Below are positions 34,054-42,891 of a DNA stretch of 64,000 nt, in pieces (positions within the stretch are counted from its first letter, which is position 1; every line of letters begins with the position of its first letter). This stretch comes from Micromonospora sp. HK10 (GTDB lineage Bacteria; Actinomycetota; Actinomycetes; Mycobacteriales; Micromonosporaceae): assembly GCF_000982955.1 (NCBI RefSeq), contig NZ_KQ058649.1, positions 62,001 to 126,000 of the forward strand, given 5' to 3'. Below the pieces are notes generated by a model that searched no databases, was not told the DNA's origin, and was given only the letters and a program-made list of their open reading frames with translations. A program made the position numbers and the translations under genes.

Positions 34054-35885
34054 CCGGCGCCCCCCGTGCCGGCCGGGGACCAGAGCCGTCGCGGCGCCCG
34101 GGTGCCGGGGAAGAGCAGGTCGACGAAGCGCTCGGCGGTCGGCTGCGGCTCGTGGTTGGCCAGGCCGGGCCGCTCGTTCGCCTCGATGAACACGTGCTCG
34201 GGCCGGTCCGGGGCGGGGACCAGCAGGTCCAGCCCGGTGACCGGGATGTCCAGCGCCCGGCTGGCGGCCACGCACGCCTCGGCGATCACCGGGTGCAGTT
34301 CGGCGGTGACGTCGTGGATGGTCCCGCCGGTGTGCAGGTTGGCCGTCCGGCGGACCGCCAGCACCTCGCCCTCCGGCAGCACGTCGTCCATCCGGTGGCC
34401 CGCGTCGGCGACCACCTCGCGGGTCAGCTCGTCGACCGGGATCGTCGACTCGCCTCCCGTCGCGGCGGCGCGCCGCCGGCTCTGCCGCTCGATCAGCTCG
34501 GTGATGTCGTGCACGCCGTCCCCGGTGATCTGTGCCGGGCGGCGGACCGCGGCGGCCACCACCTCGTGGTCGATCACCACCACCCGCAGGTCCTCGCCCG
34601 TGCGTAGCTCCTCGATCAGCACGTCCGGGCAGAACCGGCGGGCCAGCTCGATGGCGGCGGTCAGCGCCTGCGGCGTACGGACCCCGACGGTGATGCCGTT
34701 GCCCTGCTCGCCCCGGGCCGGCTTGACCACCACCGGGCCCACCTCGGTCAGGAACGCCAGGTCGTCGGCGTCACCGGTGGCGGTCCGGCCACGTGGTACG
34801 CGCAGCCCCGCCTCGGCGAGGATCCGCCGGGTGACCCGCTTGTCGTCGCACCGGCTCATCGCCACCGCCGAGGTCAGCTCCGACAGCGACTCGCGGGTGT
34901 GCACGGTCCGCCCGCCGTTGCTGAGCCGCAGCTCGCCCCAGCGCGGATCGGTGACCTCCACCCGGATGCCACGCCGCATCGCCTCGTCGGCGATGATCTT
35001 CGCGTACGGGTTGAGCTGGTCGTACCCCTCCGGGGCGGCGGGCAGGAAGAGCCGCTGGTTGATCGGGTTCTTCCGCTTCACGCAGAGCGTTCCGGTCCGG
35101 TGGAAGCCCAGCCGCTCGTAGAGCCGGATCGCGCCGGTGTTCTCCGCCAGCACGGACAGGTCCACGTACGCCCGACCCCGGGCGTCGAGCCGGTCGGCCA
35201 GCGCGGTCAGCAGGGCCTGGCCGGTACCGGGCGGCGCGGTGTTGAAATCCACGGTCAGGCACCACAGGCTGGCGCCGTTCTCCGGGTCGGCGAAGACCGC
35301 CACGTGGTCGACGCCGGTGATGGTGCCGACCACCTCACCGGTGGCGTCCTCGGCCAGCAGGTGCAGGAACCGGTCGGTACGGGCGTTGTCGACGAGCACG
35401 TCGACCGGGGCGGTGACCATGCCGTTGCGCGCGTAGATCCGGTTCACCGCGTCCGCGTCGTCGGCGTCGCGCAGCGGCCGGACGGTCAACCCGGGAACCT
35501 CGCCGCCCTCGGTGGCGGCGGGCCGCTTCCCGCCGAGCGGCAGCCGGTAGGTCAGCGACGGGTCGATGAACAGCTCGTCCGGCAGCCGGGACACCAGCAC
35601 GTGCGGGTCGCGCAGGTAGATGCAGATGTCGCGGGCACCGACCGCCTCGGAGCGCAGCACGTCGGCCACGTGCACCTGGTCGTCGAACGTCTGCCCGAAG
35701 ACCAGCCGGCCCCAGCCGCAGTCCAGCACCACGCCCGAGGCGTCGGTGGACCCGGCCGCCGGCTGTCGCGGCTCCGCCGTACCCGGGGCGACCGGGTCAC
35801 CGCCGGGGCCGGTGCGTTCCCGGCGCCGGCCCAGCACCCGTTCCCGGTCGGTACGCGCCGTTCCGGTGGCGAGGGTGTCGGTCAC
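34050..35885 (-). CDS. ngg: N-acetylglutaminylglutamine synthetase (GNAT plus ATP-grasp)
   Basis: The protein has 611 residues with two catalytic units. After a variable N-terminus and a small domain (VVLDCGWGRLVFGQTFDDQV, about residues 54-130), a GNAT domain at about 140-290 contains GTGQALLTALADRL and ENTGAIRLYERLGFHRTG. An ATP-grasp ligase at about 300-600 follows, with VVKPARGEQGNGITVGV and a final metal-binding EANERPGLANHEPQPT. In the known pathway the fused enzyme acetylates glutamine and joins it to a second glutamine. GTG 35885 starts two bases after the amidotransferase stop, and the stop overlaps the M42 start. All landmarks of both domains are intact, so a working enzyme is expected. 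Confidence 0.9.
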   Translation of the reverse strand: MTDTLATGTARTDRERVLGRRRERTGPGGDPVAPGTAEPRQPAAGSTDASGVVLDCGWGRLVFGQTFDDQVHVADVLRSEAVGARDICIYLRDPHVLVSRLPDELFIDPSLTYRLPLGGKRPAATEGGEVPGLTVRPLRDADDADAVNRIYARNGMVTAPVDVLVDNARTDRFLHLLAEDATGEVVGTITGVDHVAVFADPENGASLWCLTVDFNTAPPGTGQALLTALADRLDARGRAYVDLSVLAENTGAIRLYERLGFHRTGTLCVKRKNPINQRLFLPAAPEGYDQLNPYAKIIADEAMRRGIRVEVTDPRWGELRLSNGGRTVHTRESLSELTSAVAMSRCDDKRVTRRILAEAGLRVPRGRTATGDADDLAFLTEVGPVVVKPARGEQGNGITVGVRTPQALTAAIELARRFCPDVLIEELRTGEDLRVVVIDHEVVAAAVRRPAQITGDGVHDITELIERQSRRRAAATGGESTIPVDELTREVVADAGHRMDDVLPEGEVLAVRRTANLHTGGTIHDVTAELHPVIAEACVAASRALDIPVTGLDLLVPAPDRPEHVFIEANERPGLANHEPQPTAERFVDLLFPGTRAPRRLWSPAGTGGAG

Positions 35886-35887
35886 GG

Positions 35888-37672
35888 TCAGTCGATTCCG
35901 TGGCTCTGGAGCCACATTTCCAGGAGTCCCAGTTGCCACAGCTTGTTTCCGTTCAACGGGGTCAGTTCGGCGTTCGGGTCGGCGAGCAGCGCGTCGACGT
36001 AGTCGGCGCGGAACAGGTCGCGGCGGCGGGCCTCGGGCGCGGTCAGCGCGTCGCGTACCCGGTCGAGGAGCTTGTCCTCCAGGTGGGTGAGGCCCGGCAC
36101 CGGGAAGTAGCCCTTCGGCCGGTCGATCACCTCGGGCGGCAGGACCCGCCGGCCGATCTCCTTGAGCACGCCCTTGCCGCCCTGGGCGAGCTTCAGTTCC
36201 GGCGGGCAACTCGCGGCCAGTTCGACGAACTCGTGGTCGAGGAACGGCACCCGGGCCTCCAGCCCGTGCGCCATCGTCATGTTGTCGACCCGCTTCACCG
36301 GGTCGTCGGTGAGCATGACCTGGGTGTCGATCCGCAGGCCGGCGTCGACCGCGGTCTGCGCGCCGGGCCGGGCCAGGTGCGCGGCGACGTACGCGCGGGC
36401 CGGGTCGCCGTCGGCCAGCCACGCCGGGTTGAGCACCCGGGCCAGTCCGGCCGCGTCGCGGTCGAAGAACGCCTTCGCGTACGTCTCGAGCGCCCGCTCC
36501 CGGTCCACGCCGGCGAGCGGTGGGTACCAGTGGTAGCCGCCCAGGATCTCGTCCGCGCCCTGACCCGACTGGACCACCCGGACGTGCCGCGCGACCTCCT
36601 GGCTGAGCAGCCAGAACGCGACGCAGTCGTGGCTGACCATGGGCTCGCTCATGGCCGCGACGGCGGCCTCCAGCGGCGGCAGCAGGTCACCGGTGGGCAC
36701 CCGGATCTGGTGGTGGTCGGTGTTGAACGTCTTCGCCACCAGGTCGGAGTAGACGAACTCGTCGCCCTCCCGGCCGCCGACCGCCTCGAAGCCGATCGAG
36801 AAGGTGGCCAGCCCGGACTGGCCCTCCCCGGCGAGCAGCGCGACCACCAGGCTGGAGTCGAGGCCGCCGGAGAGCAGCACGCCCACCGGCACGTCGGCCA
36901 CCATCCGGCGGCGTACGGCGGTGGTCAGCGAGTCCAGCAGCGCGTCCTGCCAGTCCCGCGCGGACCAGTCCGCCCGCTCGGCGGCGCGGCTGAACGCCGG
37001 ATCCCAGTAGACCCGCTCGTGGGTGGCGCCGTCCGGCTCGTACACCCGGACCGTGGCCGGCGGCAGCTTGGCCACGCCGCGCAGGATGGTGCGGGGCGGC
37101 GGCACGATGCTGTGGAAGCTCAGGTAGTGGGCGAGCGCCACCGGGTCGATGCTGGTGTCGATCCCGCCGCCGGCCAGCAGCGCCGGCAGGGTCGAGGCGA
37201 AGCGGACCGCGCTGGGCGTCTCGGCCAGGTAGAGCGGCTTGATGCCGAGGCGGTCCCGGGCCAGCACCAGGCGGCCGGTGTCCCGCTCGCTGATCGCCAC
37301 CGCGAACATGCCGACCAGGTGGTCGACGAAGTCCAGCCCCCACTCGGCGTACGCCTTGAGCACCACCTCGCTGTCGCCGGAGGAGAAGAAGCGGTGGCCC
37401 CTGGCCCGCAGTTCCTCCCGCAGTTCCCGGTAGTTGTAGATGCAGCCGTTGAAGACACCGGCGAGGCCGGCGGCCGGGTCGACCAGTGGCTGGCCGCTGG
37501 CCGCCGACAGGTCGATGATCTTCAGGCGGCGGTGCCCGAGTGCCACCCGGCCCTGCGACCAGACCCCGCCGTCGTCGGGCCCTCGGTCGTCCATCGTCGC
37601 CGCCATGCGCTCCACCACGCCGACATCGGCGCGCGAGCCGTCACGGCGGAACTCTCCCGCAAGTCCGCACAT
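35888..37672 (-). CDS. asnO: N-acetylglutaminylglutamine amidotransferase (AsnB-like)
   Basis: This 594-residue class II glutamine amidotransferase starts with the required Cys2 (MCGLAGEFRRDG) once the initiator Met is removed. The glutaminase domain (1-200) has RGPDDGG and ARDRLGIKPLYL; the synthetase domain has the PP-loop LLSGGLDSSLVVALL near residue 260 and GQGADEILGGYHWY. In the NAGGN pathway it amidates the C-terminus of N-acetylglutaminylglutamine. ATG 37672 is fixed by the need for Cys at position 2; longer frames are not compatible with the family. It is the first gene of a three-gene operon that follows a 193-bp spacer, which must hold the promoter, although I could not pick one with confidence. 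Confidence 0.92.
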   Translation of the reverse strand: MCGLAGEFRRDGSRADVGVVERMAATMDDRGPDDGGVWSQGRVALGHRRLKIIDLSAASGQPLVDPAAGLAGVFNGCIYNYRELREELRARGHRFFSSGDSEVVLKAYAEWGLDFVDHLVGMFAVAISERDTGRLVLARDRLGIKPLYLAETPSAVRFASTLPALLAGGGIDTSIDPVALAHYLSFHSIVPPPRTILRGVAKLPPATVRVYEPDGATHERVYWDPAFSRAAERADWSARDWQDALLDSLTTAVRRRMVADVPVGVLLSGGLDSSLVVALLAGEGQSGLATFSIGFEAVGGREGDEFVYSDLVAKTFNTDHHQIRVPTGDLLPPLEAAVAAMSEPMVSHDCVAFWLLSQEVARHVRVVQSGQGADEILGGYHWYPPLAGVDRERALETYAKAFFDRDAAGLARVLNPAWLADGDPARAYVAAHLARPGAQTAVDAGLRIDTQVMLTDDPVKRVDNMTMAHGLEARVPFLDHEFVELAASCPPELKLAQGGKGVLKEIGRRVLPPEVIDRPKGYFPVPGLTHLEDKLLDRVRDALTAPEARRRDLFRADYVDALLADPNAELTPLNGNKLWQLGLLEMWLQSHGID

Positions 37673-37820
37673 GCGGCCCCATGCTGCCAGAGGTTGTTGC
37701 GGTTTGCCTGTTGAGACGATGACAGTTGTGTGACGGCTCGCTATCATGCCCCGCTGCGGCGGTGGTGCCGTTCCGAGCCGGGCGGTTTGGGTGCCGGAGC
37801 GACCGGTGTCGGAAATGCGC

Positions 37821-37853
37821 CGGGCCCGCGGTGTGACGAACACCGCAGGCCCG
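37821..37853 (-). terminator. hairpin downstream of msrA
   Basis: A 14-bp stem with one mismatch (37821-37834 with 37840-37853) and a five-base loop lies 13 bases after the msrA stop on the minus strand. It isolates msrA from the NAGGN operon, which is transcribed the same way. Confidence 0.7.
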
Positions 37854-37865
37854 GACGTCCCTCGC

Positions 37866-38528
37866 TCAGCCGGCGGTACGGGCCACGCCGACCGGGCAGC
37901 TCAGCCCGTTCGGGCCGTGGTTGCAGTAGCCGTTCGGATTCTTGGTCGGGGCCAGATACTGCTGGTGGTAGTCCTCGGCCAGGTAGTAGTCACCCAGCGG
38001 AGCGATCTCCGTGGTGATCTCACCCTTGCCGGCGCGCGCCACGATCGGCGCGAACGCGTCCCGCGACGCCTGCGCGACGGCGAGCTGCTCGTCGGTGGTG
38101 GTGTAGATCGCCGAGCGGTACTGCGAGCCGACGTCGTTGCCCTGGCGCAGGCCCTGGGTCGGGTCGTGATTCTCCCAGAACACCTTGAGCAGGTCCTCGT
38201 AGGCGATCTTGGTCGGGTCGTAGACCACCTGAACCACCTCGGCGTGCCCGGTCAGCCCCGAACAGACCTCCTCGTACGTCGGGTTCGGCGTGTAGCCGCC
38301 GGCGTAGCCGGCCGACGTGGTGATCACGCCCGGCAGGGTCCAGAAGAGCCGCTCGGCGCCCCAGAAGCAGCCCATCCCGAAGACGGCGACCTGCGCGCCC
38401 GCCGGGAAGGGGCCCGTCAGGGAGGAGGGCAGCACCTCGTGCCGGTCGGCGACCGGCATCGCGATCAGGCGACCGGGCAGGGCCTGGTCGGGAGAGATCA
38501 TTTCGGCCTTCATGCGGCGAAGGAACAC
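37866..38528 (-). CDS. msrA: peptide-methionine (S)-S-oxide reductase
   Basis: This 220-residue MsrA repairs methionine S-sulfoxide in proteins. The catalytic Cys54 is in [11 protein letters not shown], and the substrate pocket motif [18 protein letters not shown] follows. Resolving Cys residues are available near the C-terminus ([15 protein letters not shown]). The N-terminal 45 residues before the catalytic strand are the extended form common in actinobacteria. GTG 38528 was chosen because AGGAG lies nine bases upstream; ATG 38513 is a second option. MsrB is not in the window. Mycothiol or thioredoxin would regenerate it. Confidence 0.92.
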   Translation of the reverse strand: MFLRRMKAEMISPDQALPGRLIAMPVADRHEVLPSSLTGPFPAGAQVAVFGMGCFWGAERLFWTLPGVITTSAGYAGGYTPNPTYEEVCSGLTGHAEVVQVVYDPTKIAYEDLLKVFWENHDPTQGLRQGNDVGSQYRSAIYTTTDEQLAVAQASRDAFAPIVARAGKGEITTEIAPLGDYYLAEDYHQQYLAPTKNPNGYCNHGPNGLSCPVGVARTAG

Positions 38529-38606
38529 GGTTGGGACTCCTCTCTCGGCTTTCCCACCGGGTACAACAGCGCCGACGTCCGGTTCCTTACCCGCTGCCCC
38601 CGGGCG

Positions 38607-39020
38607 TCAGCCGAGGGCGGCGGCCACCCGGGCCGCGTACTCCTCGGCCTCGTCGTCACCGGAGTAGCGGGTGCGGGGCCAGAAGAAGCCGCGCAGGCCG
38701 TCGCCCTTCGTGCGGGGCACCACGTGGGTGTGCAGGTGCGGCACCGACTGGGACACCGTGTTGTTCATCGCCACGAAGGTGCCGCCGGACCCCAGACCGG
38801 TCTGCACCGCCACGCTGATCCGCTGCACCAGCCGGAAGTAACCGGGCAGCGCGTCGGCCGGCAGGTCGGCCAGGGTCACCAGGTGGGTGCGCGGCACCAC
38901 CAGCACGTGCCCCTTGAACACCGGCCGGGTGTCCAGGAAAGCCACCCCGTCCGCCTCGTCGACGACCCGGAACGCCGGCACCTCGCCCGCCACGATCCCG
39001 CAGAACACGCACCCAGCCAC
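38607..39020 (-). CDS. HIT family nucleotide-binding protein
   Basis: This 137-residue histidine-triad protein has the triad HLHTHV with His95, His97 and His99, and an N-terminal CVFCGIVAGEVP zinc-binding Cys pair. HIT proteins hydrolyse adenosine phosphoramidates or acyl-adenylates; this one resembles the Hint branch. All catalytic residues are present. It lies 78 bp upstream of msrA on the same strand, so the two could be co-transcribed. The 128 bp upstream, toward the broken nucleotidyltransferase gene, contain nothing that I can identify. Confidence 0.92.
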   Translation of the reverse strand: MAGCVFCGIVAGEVPAFRVVDEADGVAFLDTRPVFKGHVLVVPRTHLVTLADLPADALPGYFRLVQRISVAVQTGLGSGGTFVAMNNTVSQSVPHLHTHVVPRTKGDGLRGFFWPRTRYSGDDEAEEYAARVAAALG

Positions 39021-39148
39021 TCATCCAGGCTAGGCGCTGTCTTACGAACGTGCCGGTCCCCACGCCGATCTTGGCGGCCTGACGCTCATCCCGGCACGGC
39101 AAGGACTACCGGGGCACCCGGGCCAGAGGGGAGGTCTTCACCGGCCGG

Positions 39149-39843
39149 TCAGGACCCGTCGAGGTAGGCGTCCCAGTCGTCGTCGGGGACCCCGGTCGGT
39201 CCGGTCTCCCCGTTTGCCAACCGGCGGCGGATGTCCGCCTCCCAGCGCAGTGCCCAGGCCCGCAATTCGTCGACCTGCGCGCCGTCGAGCCCGTAGGAGA
39301 GGAAGACGCGTTCTTCCCGCTCCTCGACGCCGCCCAACCGGTCGGCGAGCTCCTCCAGCGAGAAACCAGCGGTGTGGCGCGCCGCCAACTGCTCCAGCTC
39401 GTTCCAACTCAGCCGCTCGTGCGCCGCCCGGACGTCGATGTAGTCCCGGTGGGCCGCACGGTCGTGCAACGCGCGCATCTTGAGCCCGACCGCGTCATCG
39501 AAGGCGAGTACCGGTCCGATCGCCAACCGCGCAGGTGGACCGATCGCTTCTTTGAGCAGGTCGACCTCGCACGATGCGGTGTCGTCCGCGACCAGGATGC
39601 GGGCCATCCGCGGTGTTACCTCGACGATCCGGGCAGTGAACCCGGCCGCCCTGTAGGCATCGCTGAGGCCCGGGCAACCACGGTCGGCAGCGGCAACGCG
39701 GTAGCCGTGGCGAAGTCGATGTCCTGGGACGGCCGGTTCACCAGCTCGTGGGCACACATGGCGTAACCGCCGGCGAGCACCAGGCCCAGGTCGTCGCCAG
39801 CAGCGAAGCCGACCCGGAGGAGTCGGCGGTGCAGCGTGTCCAT
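39149..39843 (-). pseudogene. AbiEii-type nucleotidyltransferase, frameshifted
   Basis: The N-terminal part (from ATG 39843) reads through LVLAGGYAMCAHELVNRPSQ and DIDFATATALPLPTVVAR, which contains the GG and DxD motifs of AbiEii/AbiGii-type (DUF1814) nucleotidyltransferases. It then loses the frame near 39664-39674. The continuation, LSDAYRAAGFTARIVEV through LKMRALHDRAAHRDYIDVRA to a stop at 39149, is in another frame. One missing base in a GGGCC run would restore a protein of about 231 residues, the usual family length. The gene overlaps its upstream partner by ATGA, as toxin-antitoxin pairs do. A true loss-of-function mutation, phase variation or a sequencing error are all possible. Confidence 0.75.
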
Positions 39844-40172
39844 CAGTGCGCGGCGAGCTCAGGGAGTCTCCGCTCCCAGAGCCGGGTGAGCCGACGCGTG
39901 GTCAGCCGGCAGATGCGTGGCCAGTCCCGGCGGAGCAGCGTCGCGTTGACGTATCGGACGATGTCGTCCCGCTGGCCGCAGTCCAGCAGGAGGCAGTAGA
40001 GGGTGAGCCGCTGTCGGGGGTCGGTGACGTCGAACTCGGTCGGGCCGGACCAGGCGAGGCGGACCGGCAAACTGACCTGGCCCTGGTCGGGCCCCGACAG
40101 GAGCCCCAGCGACGGCGGGATCCGGTCGACCACGCCGAGCAGGCGGGACGGCAGAGCTTCGGTCGAGGTCAC
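39843..40172 (-). CDS. partner protein of the AbiEii-type nucleotidyltransferase
   Basis: This 109-residue protein is soluble, begins TSTEALPSRLLGVVDRIPPS and has a C-terminal basic helix region RDWPRICRLTTRRLTRLWERRL. I do not recognise a family. Its stop codon overlaps the start of the nucleotidyltransferase frame by four bases, which suggests it acts as its antitoxin or accessory protein. GTG 40172 is used as start because the frame upstream runs into the divergent metB promoter region. The partner is frameshifted, so the function of the pair in this strain is uncertain. Confidence 0.6.
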   Translation of the reverse strand: MTSTEALPSRLLGVVDRIPPSLGLLSGPDQGQVSLPVRLAWSGPTEFDVTDPRQRLTLYCLLLDCGQRDDIVRYVNATLLRRDWPRICRLTTRRLTRLWERRLPELAAH

Positions 40173-40268
40173 CGAGCCAGTATGGCCGACCGGTCGGACA
40201 CCTTCGCGGTAGTGACCCGCGTCCGGGTTCCACGCGCTGGGACAGGCGGGCGGACTAACGTCTCGGTC

Positions 40269-41411
40269 ATGAACCACGGCTTCGAGACGCTCGCCATCCA
40301 CGCCGGCCAGGACCCGGAGGCCCGCACGGGCGCGGTGATCCCGCCGATCTACCAGACCAGCACGTACGCCCAGGACGCCGTCGGTGCGCCCCGGCAGGGC
40401 TACGAGTACAGCCGCTCCGGCAACCCGACCCGGGACGCGCTGCAGGAGTGCCTGGCCGCGCTGGAGGGCGGGCCGGTGGGCCTCGCCTTCGCCAGCGGCC
40501 TGGCCGCCGAGGACGCCCTGCTGCGTACCGTCTGCAAGCCGGGCGATCACGTGGTGATCCCCGACGACGCGTACGGCGGCACGTACCGGCTCTTCGCGAA
40601 GGTGGCCGAGCGTTGGGGGCTGGCGTACACCCCGGCGAAGGTCTCCGACCCGGACGCGGTCCGGGCGGCCATCCGCCCCGGCGCCACGAAGATCGTCTGG
40701 GTGGAGACGCCGACCAACCCGCTGCTCGGCATCGCCGACATCGCCGCCCTGGCCGCCGTCGCGCACGACGCCGGCGCGCTGCTGGTGGTCGACAACACCT
40801 TTGCCTCGCCGTACCTGCAGCAGCCGATCGCCTTCGGCGCGGACGTGGTGGTCCACTCCACCACGAAGTACATCGGCGGACACTCCGACGTGGTCGGTGG
40901 CGCGCTGGTCGCCGCCGACCGGACGCTCGGCGAGGAGCTGCGCTACCACCAGAACGCGATGGGCGCGGTGAACGGGCCCTTCGACGCCTGGCTCACCCTG
41001 CGGGGCATCAAGACCCTCGGGGTACGGATGGACCGGCACTGCGACAACGCCGAGCGGATCGCGGCCTACCTGGACGGTCACGCCAAGGTCGCGCAGGTGA
41101 TCTATCCGGGCCTGCCGGCGCACCCCGGCCACGAGGTGGCCGCCAAGCAGATGCGCCGGTTCGGCGGCATGATCTCGTTCCGCGCCGCGGGCGGCGAGGA
41201 GCACGCCGTGGAGATCTGCAACCGGGCGAAGCTGTTCGTGCTCGCCGAGTCCCTCGGCGGGGTCGAGTCCCTGATCGAGCACCCGGGCCGGATGACACAC
41301 GCGAGCGCTGCCGGCTCGCCGCTTGAAGTTCCCGGCGATCTCGTGCGACTGTCTGTCGGCATCGAGACGGTCGACGACCTGCTCGCCGATCTGGAGCAGG
41401 CGCTGGGCTGA
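40269..41411 (+). CDS. metB: cystathionine gamma-synthase
   Basis: This 380-residue PLP enzyme of the Cys/Met fold-I family has the PLP Lys200 in HSTTKYIGGHSDVVGG, the phosphate loop FASGLAAEDALL and ETPTNPLLGIADI. The sequence is closest to actinobacterial MetB, which makes cystathionine from O-succinyl- or O-acetylhomoserine and cysteine; cystathionine gamma-lyase is hard to exclude from sequence alone. ATG 40269 is the common family start (MNHGFETLAIHAGQ). It is divergent from the AbiEii partner gene and is followed closely by an amidase on the same strand. With cbs at 29.6 kb, both directions of transsulfuration are represented. Confidence 0.88.
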   Translation: MNHGFETLAIHAGQDPEARTGAVIPPIYQTSTYAQDAVGAPRQGYEYSRSGNPTRDALQECLAALEGGPVGLAFASGLAAEDALLRTVCKPGDHVVIPDDAYGGTYRLFAKVAERWGLAYTPAKVSDPDAVRAAIRPGATKIVWVETPTNPLLGIADIAALAAVAHDAGALLVVDNTFASPYLQQPIAFGADVVVHSTTKYIGGHSDVVGGALVAADRTLGEELRYHQNAMGAVNGPFDAWLTLRGIKTLGVRMDRHCDNAERIAAYLDGHAKVAQVIYPGLPAHPGHEVAAKQMRRFGGMISFRAAGGEEHAVEICNRAKLFVLAESLGGVESLIEHPGRMTHASAAGSPLEVPGDLVRLSVGIETVDDLLADLEQALG

Positions 41412-41434
41412 CCGCTGGCTTGGGGAGGGTGGCC

Positions 41435-42841
41435 GTGCCGGACATCATGCCGACGACCTGGGTGGGGGCGACCGCGAAACAGATCGCCCGGGGCGTACGC
41501 CGGGGTGACGTCTCCGCCACCCAGGTCGTCGCCGACCACCTGGACCACCTCGCCCGGGCCGACGCCGAGCTGGCCGCCTTCCGCACGGTACGCGGCGGCG
41601 AGGCGATCACCGAGGCGGAGAAGGTCGACGAGCAGGAGGACCTGGCCAACCTCCCGCTGGCCGGGGTGCCGGTCGCGGTCAAGGAGAACACCCCGGTCGC
41701 CGGCCTGCCCACCTGGAACGGGTCGGCGGCCGTGCGTACCCCGGTGGCGGAGGCCGACCACGAGGTTGTCCGCCGGCTGCGCGGCGCGGGCGCGGTGATC
41801 CTCGGGGTGACCCGGATGCCGGAGCTCGGCCTCTGGGCGCTCACCGACGACGAGACCGCGGTGACCCGCAACCCGTGGGACCGCTCGCGTACCCCGGGCG
41901 GCTCCTCGGGTGGCGCGGCCGCCGCGGTCGCCGCCGGCCTGGTGCCGATGGCGCACGGCAACGACGGCCTGGGCTCGATCCGCATCCCGGCGGCCTGCTG
42001 CGGCCTGGTCGGGCTCAAGCCCGGCCGCGGGGTGGTGCCCTGCCAGCTCGGCGCCGAGGACTGGTTCGGGCTGACCGAGCACGGCATGCTCACCAGCACC
42101 GTCGCCGACGCGGTGGTCGGCTTCTCGGTGCTGGCCGGCCGCCGCCCGGAGAAGCTGGTCCCGCCGCCCCGGCTGCGGGTCGGGGTCTCGCTGCGCTCCC
42201 CGGTGCGCGGGGTCGCGCCGGACGCGTCGAACCGGGACGCGGTGGCCGCCGCCGGCCGGCTGCTGGCCGCCGCCGGACACGACACCGTCCCGGCCGACCC
42301 GGTCTACCCGACCCGGCTGGGCCTACAGGGCGTCGCCACCTGGTTCGCGGCGGCCGCCGCCGACGTGCGGGCCGCCGGGGTGCCCCGGCAGGGTCTGCAA
42401 CCCCGCAGCCGCCGGCACGTCGCGCTCGGCGAGTGGGCGCAGCGCCGGGGGTACGTCCGGGAGGCCGACCGGGCTGCCTGGCGGGAGCGCTCGATCGGCT
42501 TCTTCGCCGACCACTCGGTCGACCTGCTGCTCACCCCGGCGCTGGCCGGCCCGCCGCCGGAGGCCGCCGGCTGGTCCGGCCGGTCCTGGCTGGCGAACAT
42601 GAAGGCCAACATCCGGTACGCGCCGTACGCCGCGCCGTGGAACATCGCCGGGCTGCCGGCCATCGTGGTGCCGGTCGGCCGCCGCCCGGACGGCCTTCCG
42701 GTCGCCGTGCAGCTCGTCGGCCCGCCCGGCTCGGAGCTGCTGCTGCTCGGCGTCGCCGGCCAGTTCGAGCTGCAGGCCCCCTGGTCCCGGCACGCCCCCG
42801 GTTACCCCCGGGTCGGCACGGGGTCGCCGGCCACCGCTTGA
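41435..42841 (+). CDS. amidase (amidase signature family)
   Basis: This 468-residue amidase has the Ser-Ser-Lys triad visible: Lys in VAVKENTPVAG, the glycine/serine-rich [11 protein letters not shown], and the nucleophilic Ser in GSIRIPAACCG. It lacks the GatB-binding features of GatA, so hydrolysis of small amides is likely. GTG 41435 is preferred because GGGGAGG lies just upstream; TTG 41420, GTG 41429 and ATG 41447 are alternatives. It begins 23 bp after the metB stop, so it may be co-transcribed, though there is no metabolic link that I can see. Confidence 0.85.
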   Translation: MPDIMPTTWVGATAKQIARGVRRGDVSATQVVADHLDHLARADAELAAFRTVRGGEAITEAEKVDEQEDLANLPLAGVPVAVKENTPVAGLPTWNGSAAVRTPVAEADHEVVRRLRGAGAVILGVTRMPELGLWALTDDETAVTRNPWDRSRTPGGSSGGAAAAVAAGLVPMAHGNDGLGSIRIPAACCGLVGLKPGRGVVPCQLGAEDWFGLTEHGMLTSTVADAVVGFSVLAGRRPEKLVPPPRLRVGVSLRSPVRGVAPDASNRDAVAAAGRLLAAAGHDTVPADPVYPTRLGLQGVATWFAAAAADVRAAGVPRQGLQPRSRRHVALGEWAQRRGYVREADRAAWRERSIGFFADHSVDLLLTPALAGPPPEAAGWSGRSWLANMKANIRYAPYAAPWNIAGLPAIVVPVGRRPDGLPVAVQLVGPPGSELLLLGVAGQFELQAPWSRHAPGYPRVGTGSPATA

Positions 42842-42891
42842 TCGTCTAACGTGTGCGCACCCCTTCGCGCACACCTCCGGACGGTCGCCCG

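Noticed and set aside
39640..39700. Programmed frameshifting in the AbiEii-type gene
   Set aside because: There is no slippery heptamer and no downstream structure that I could see; a simple indel explains it better.
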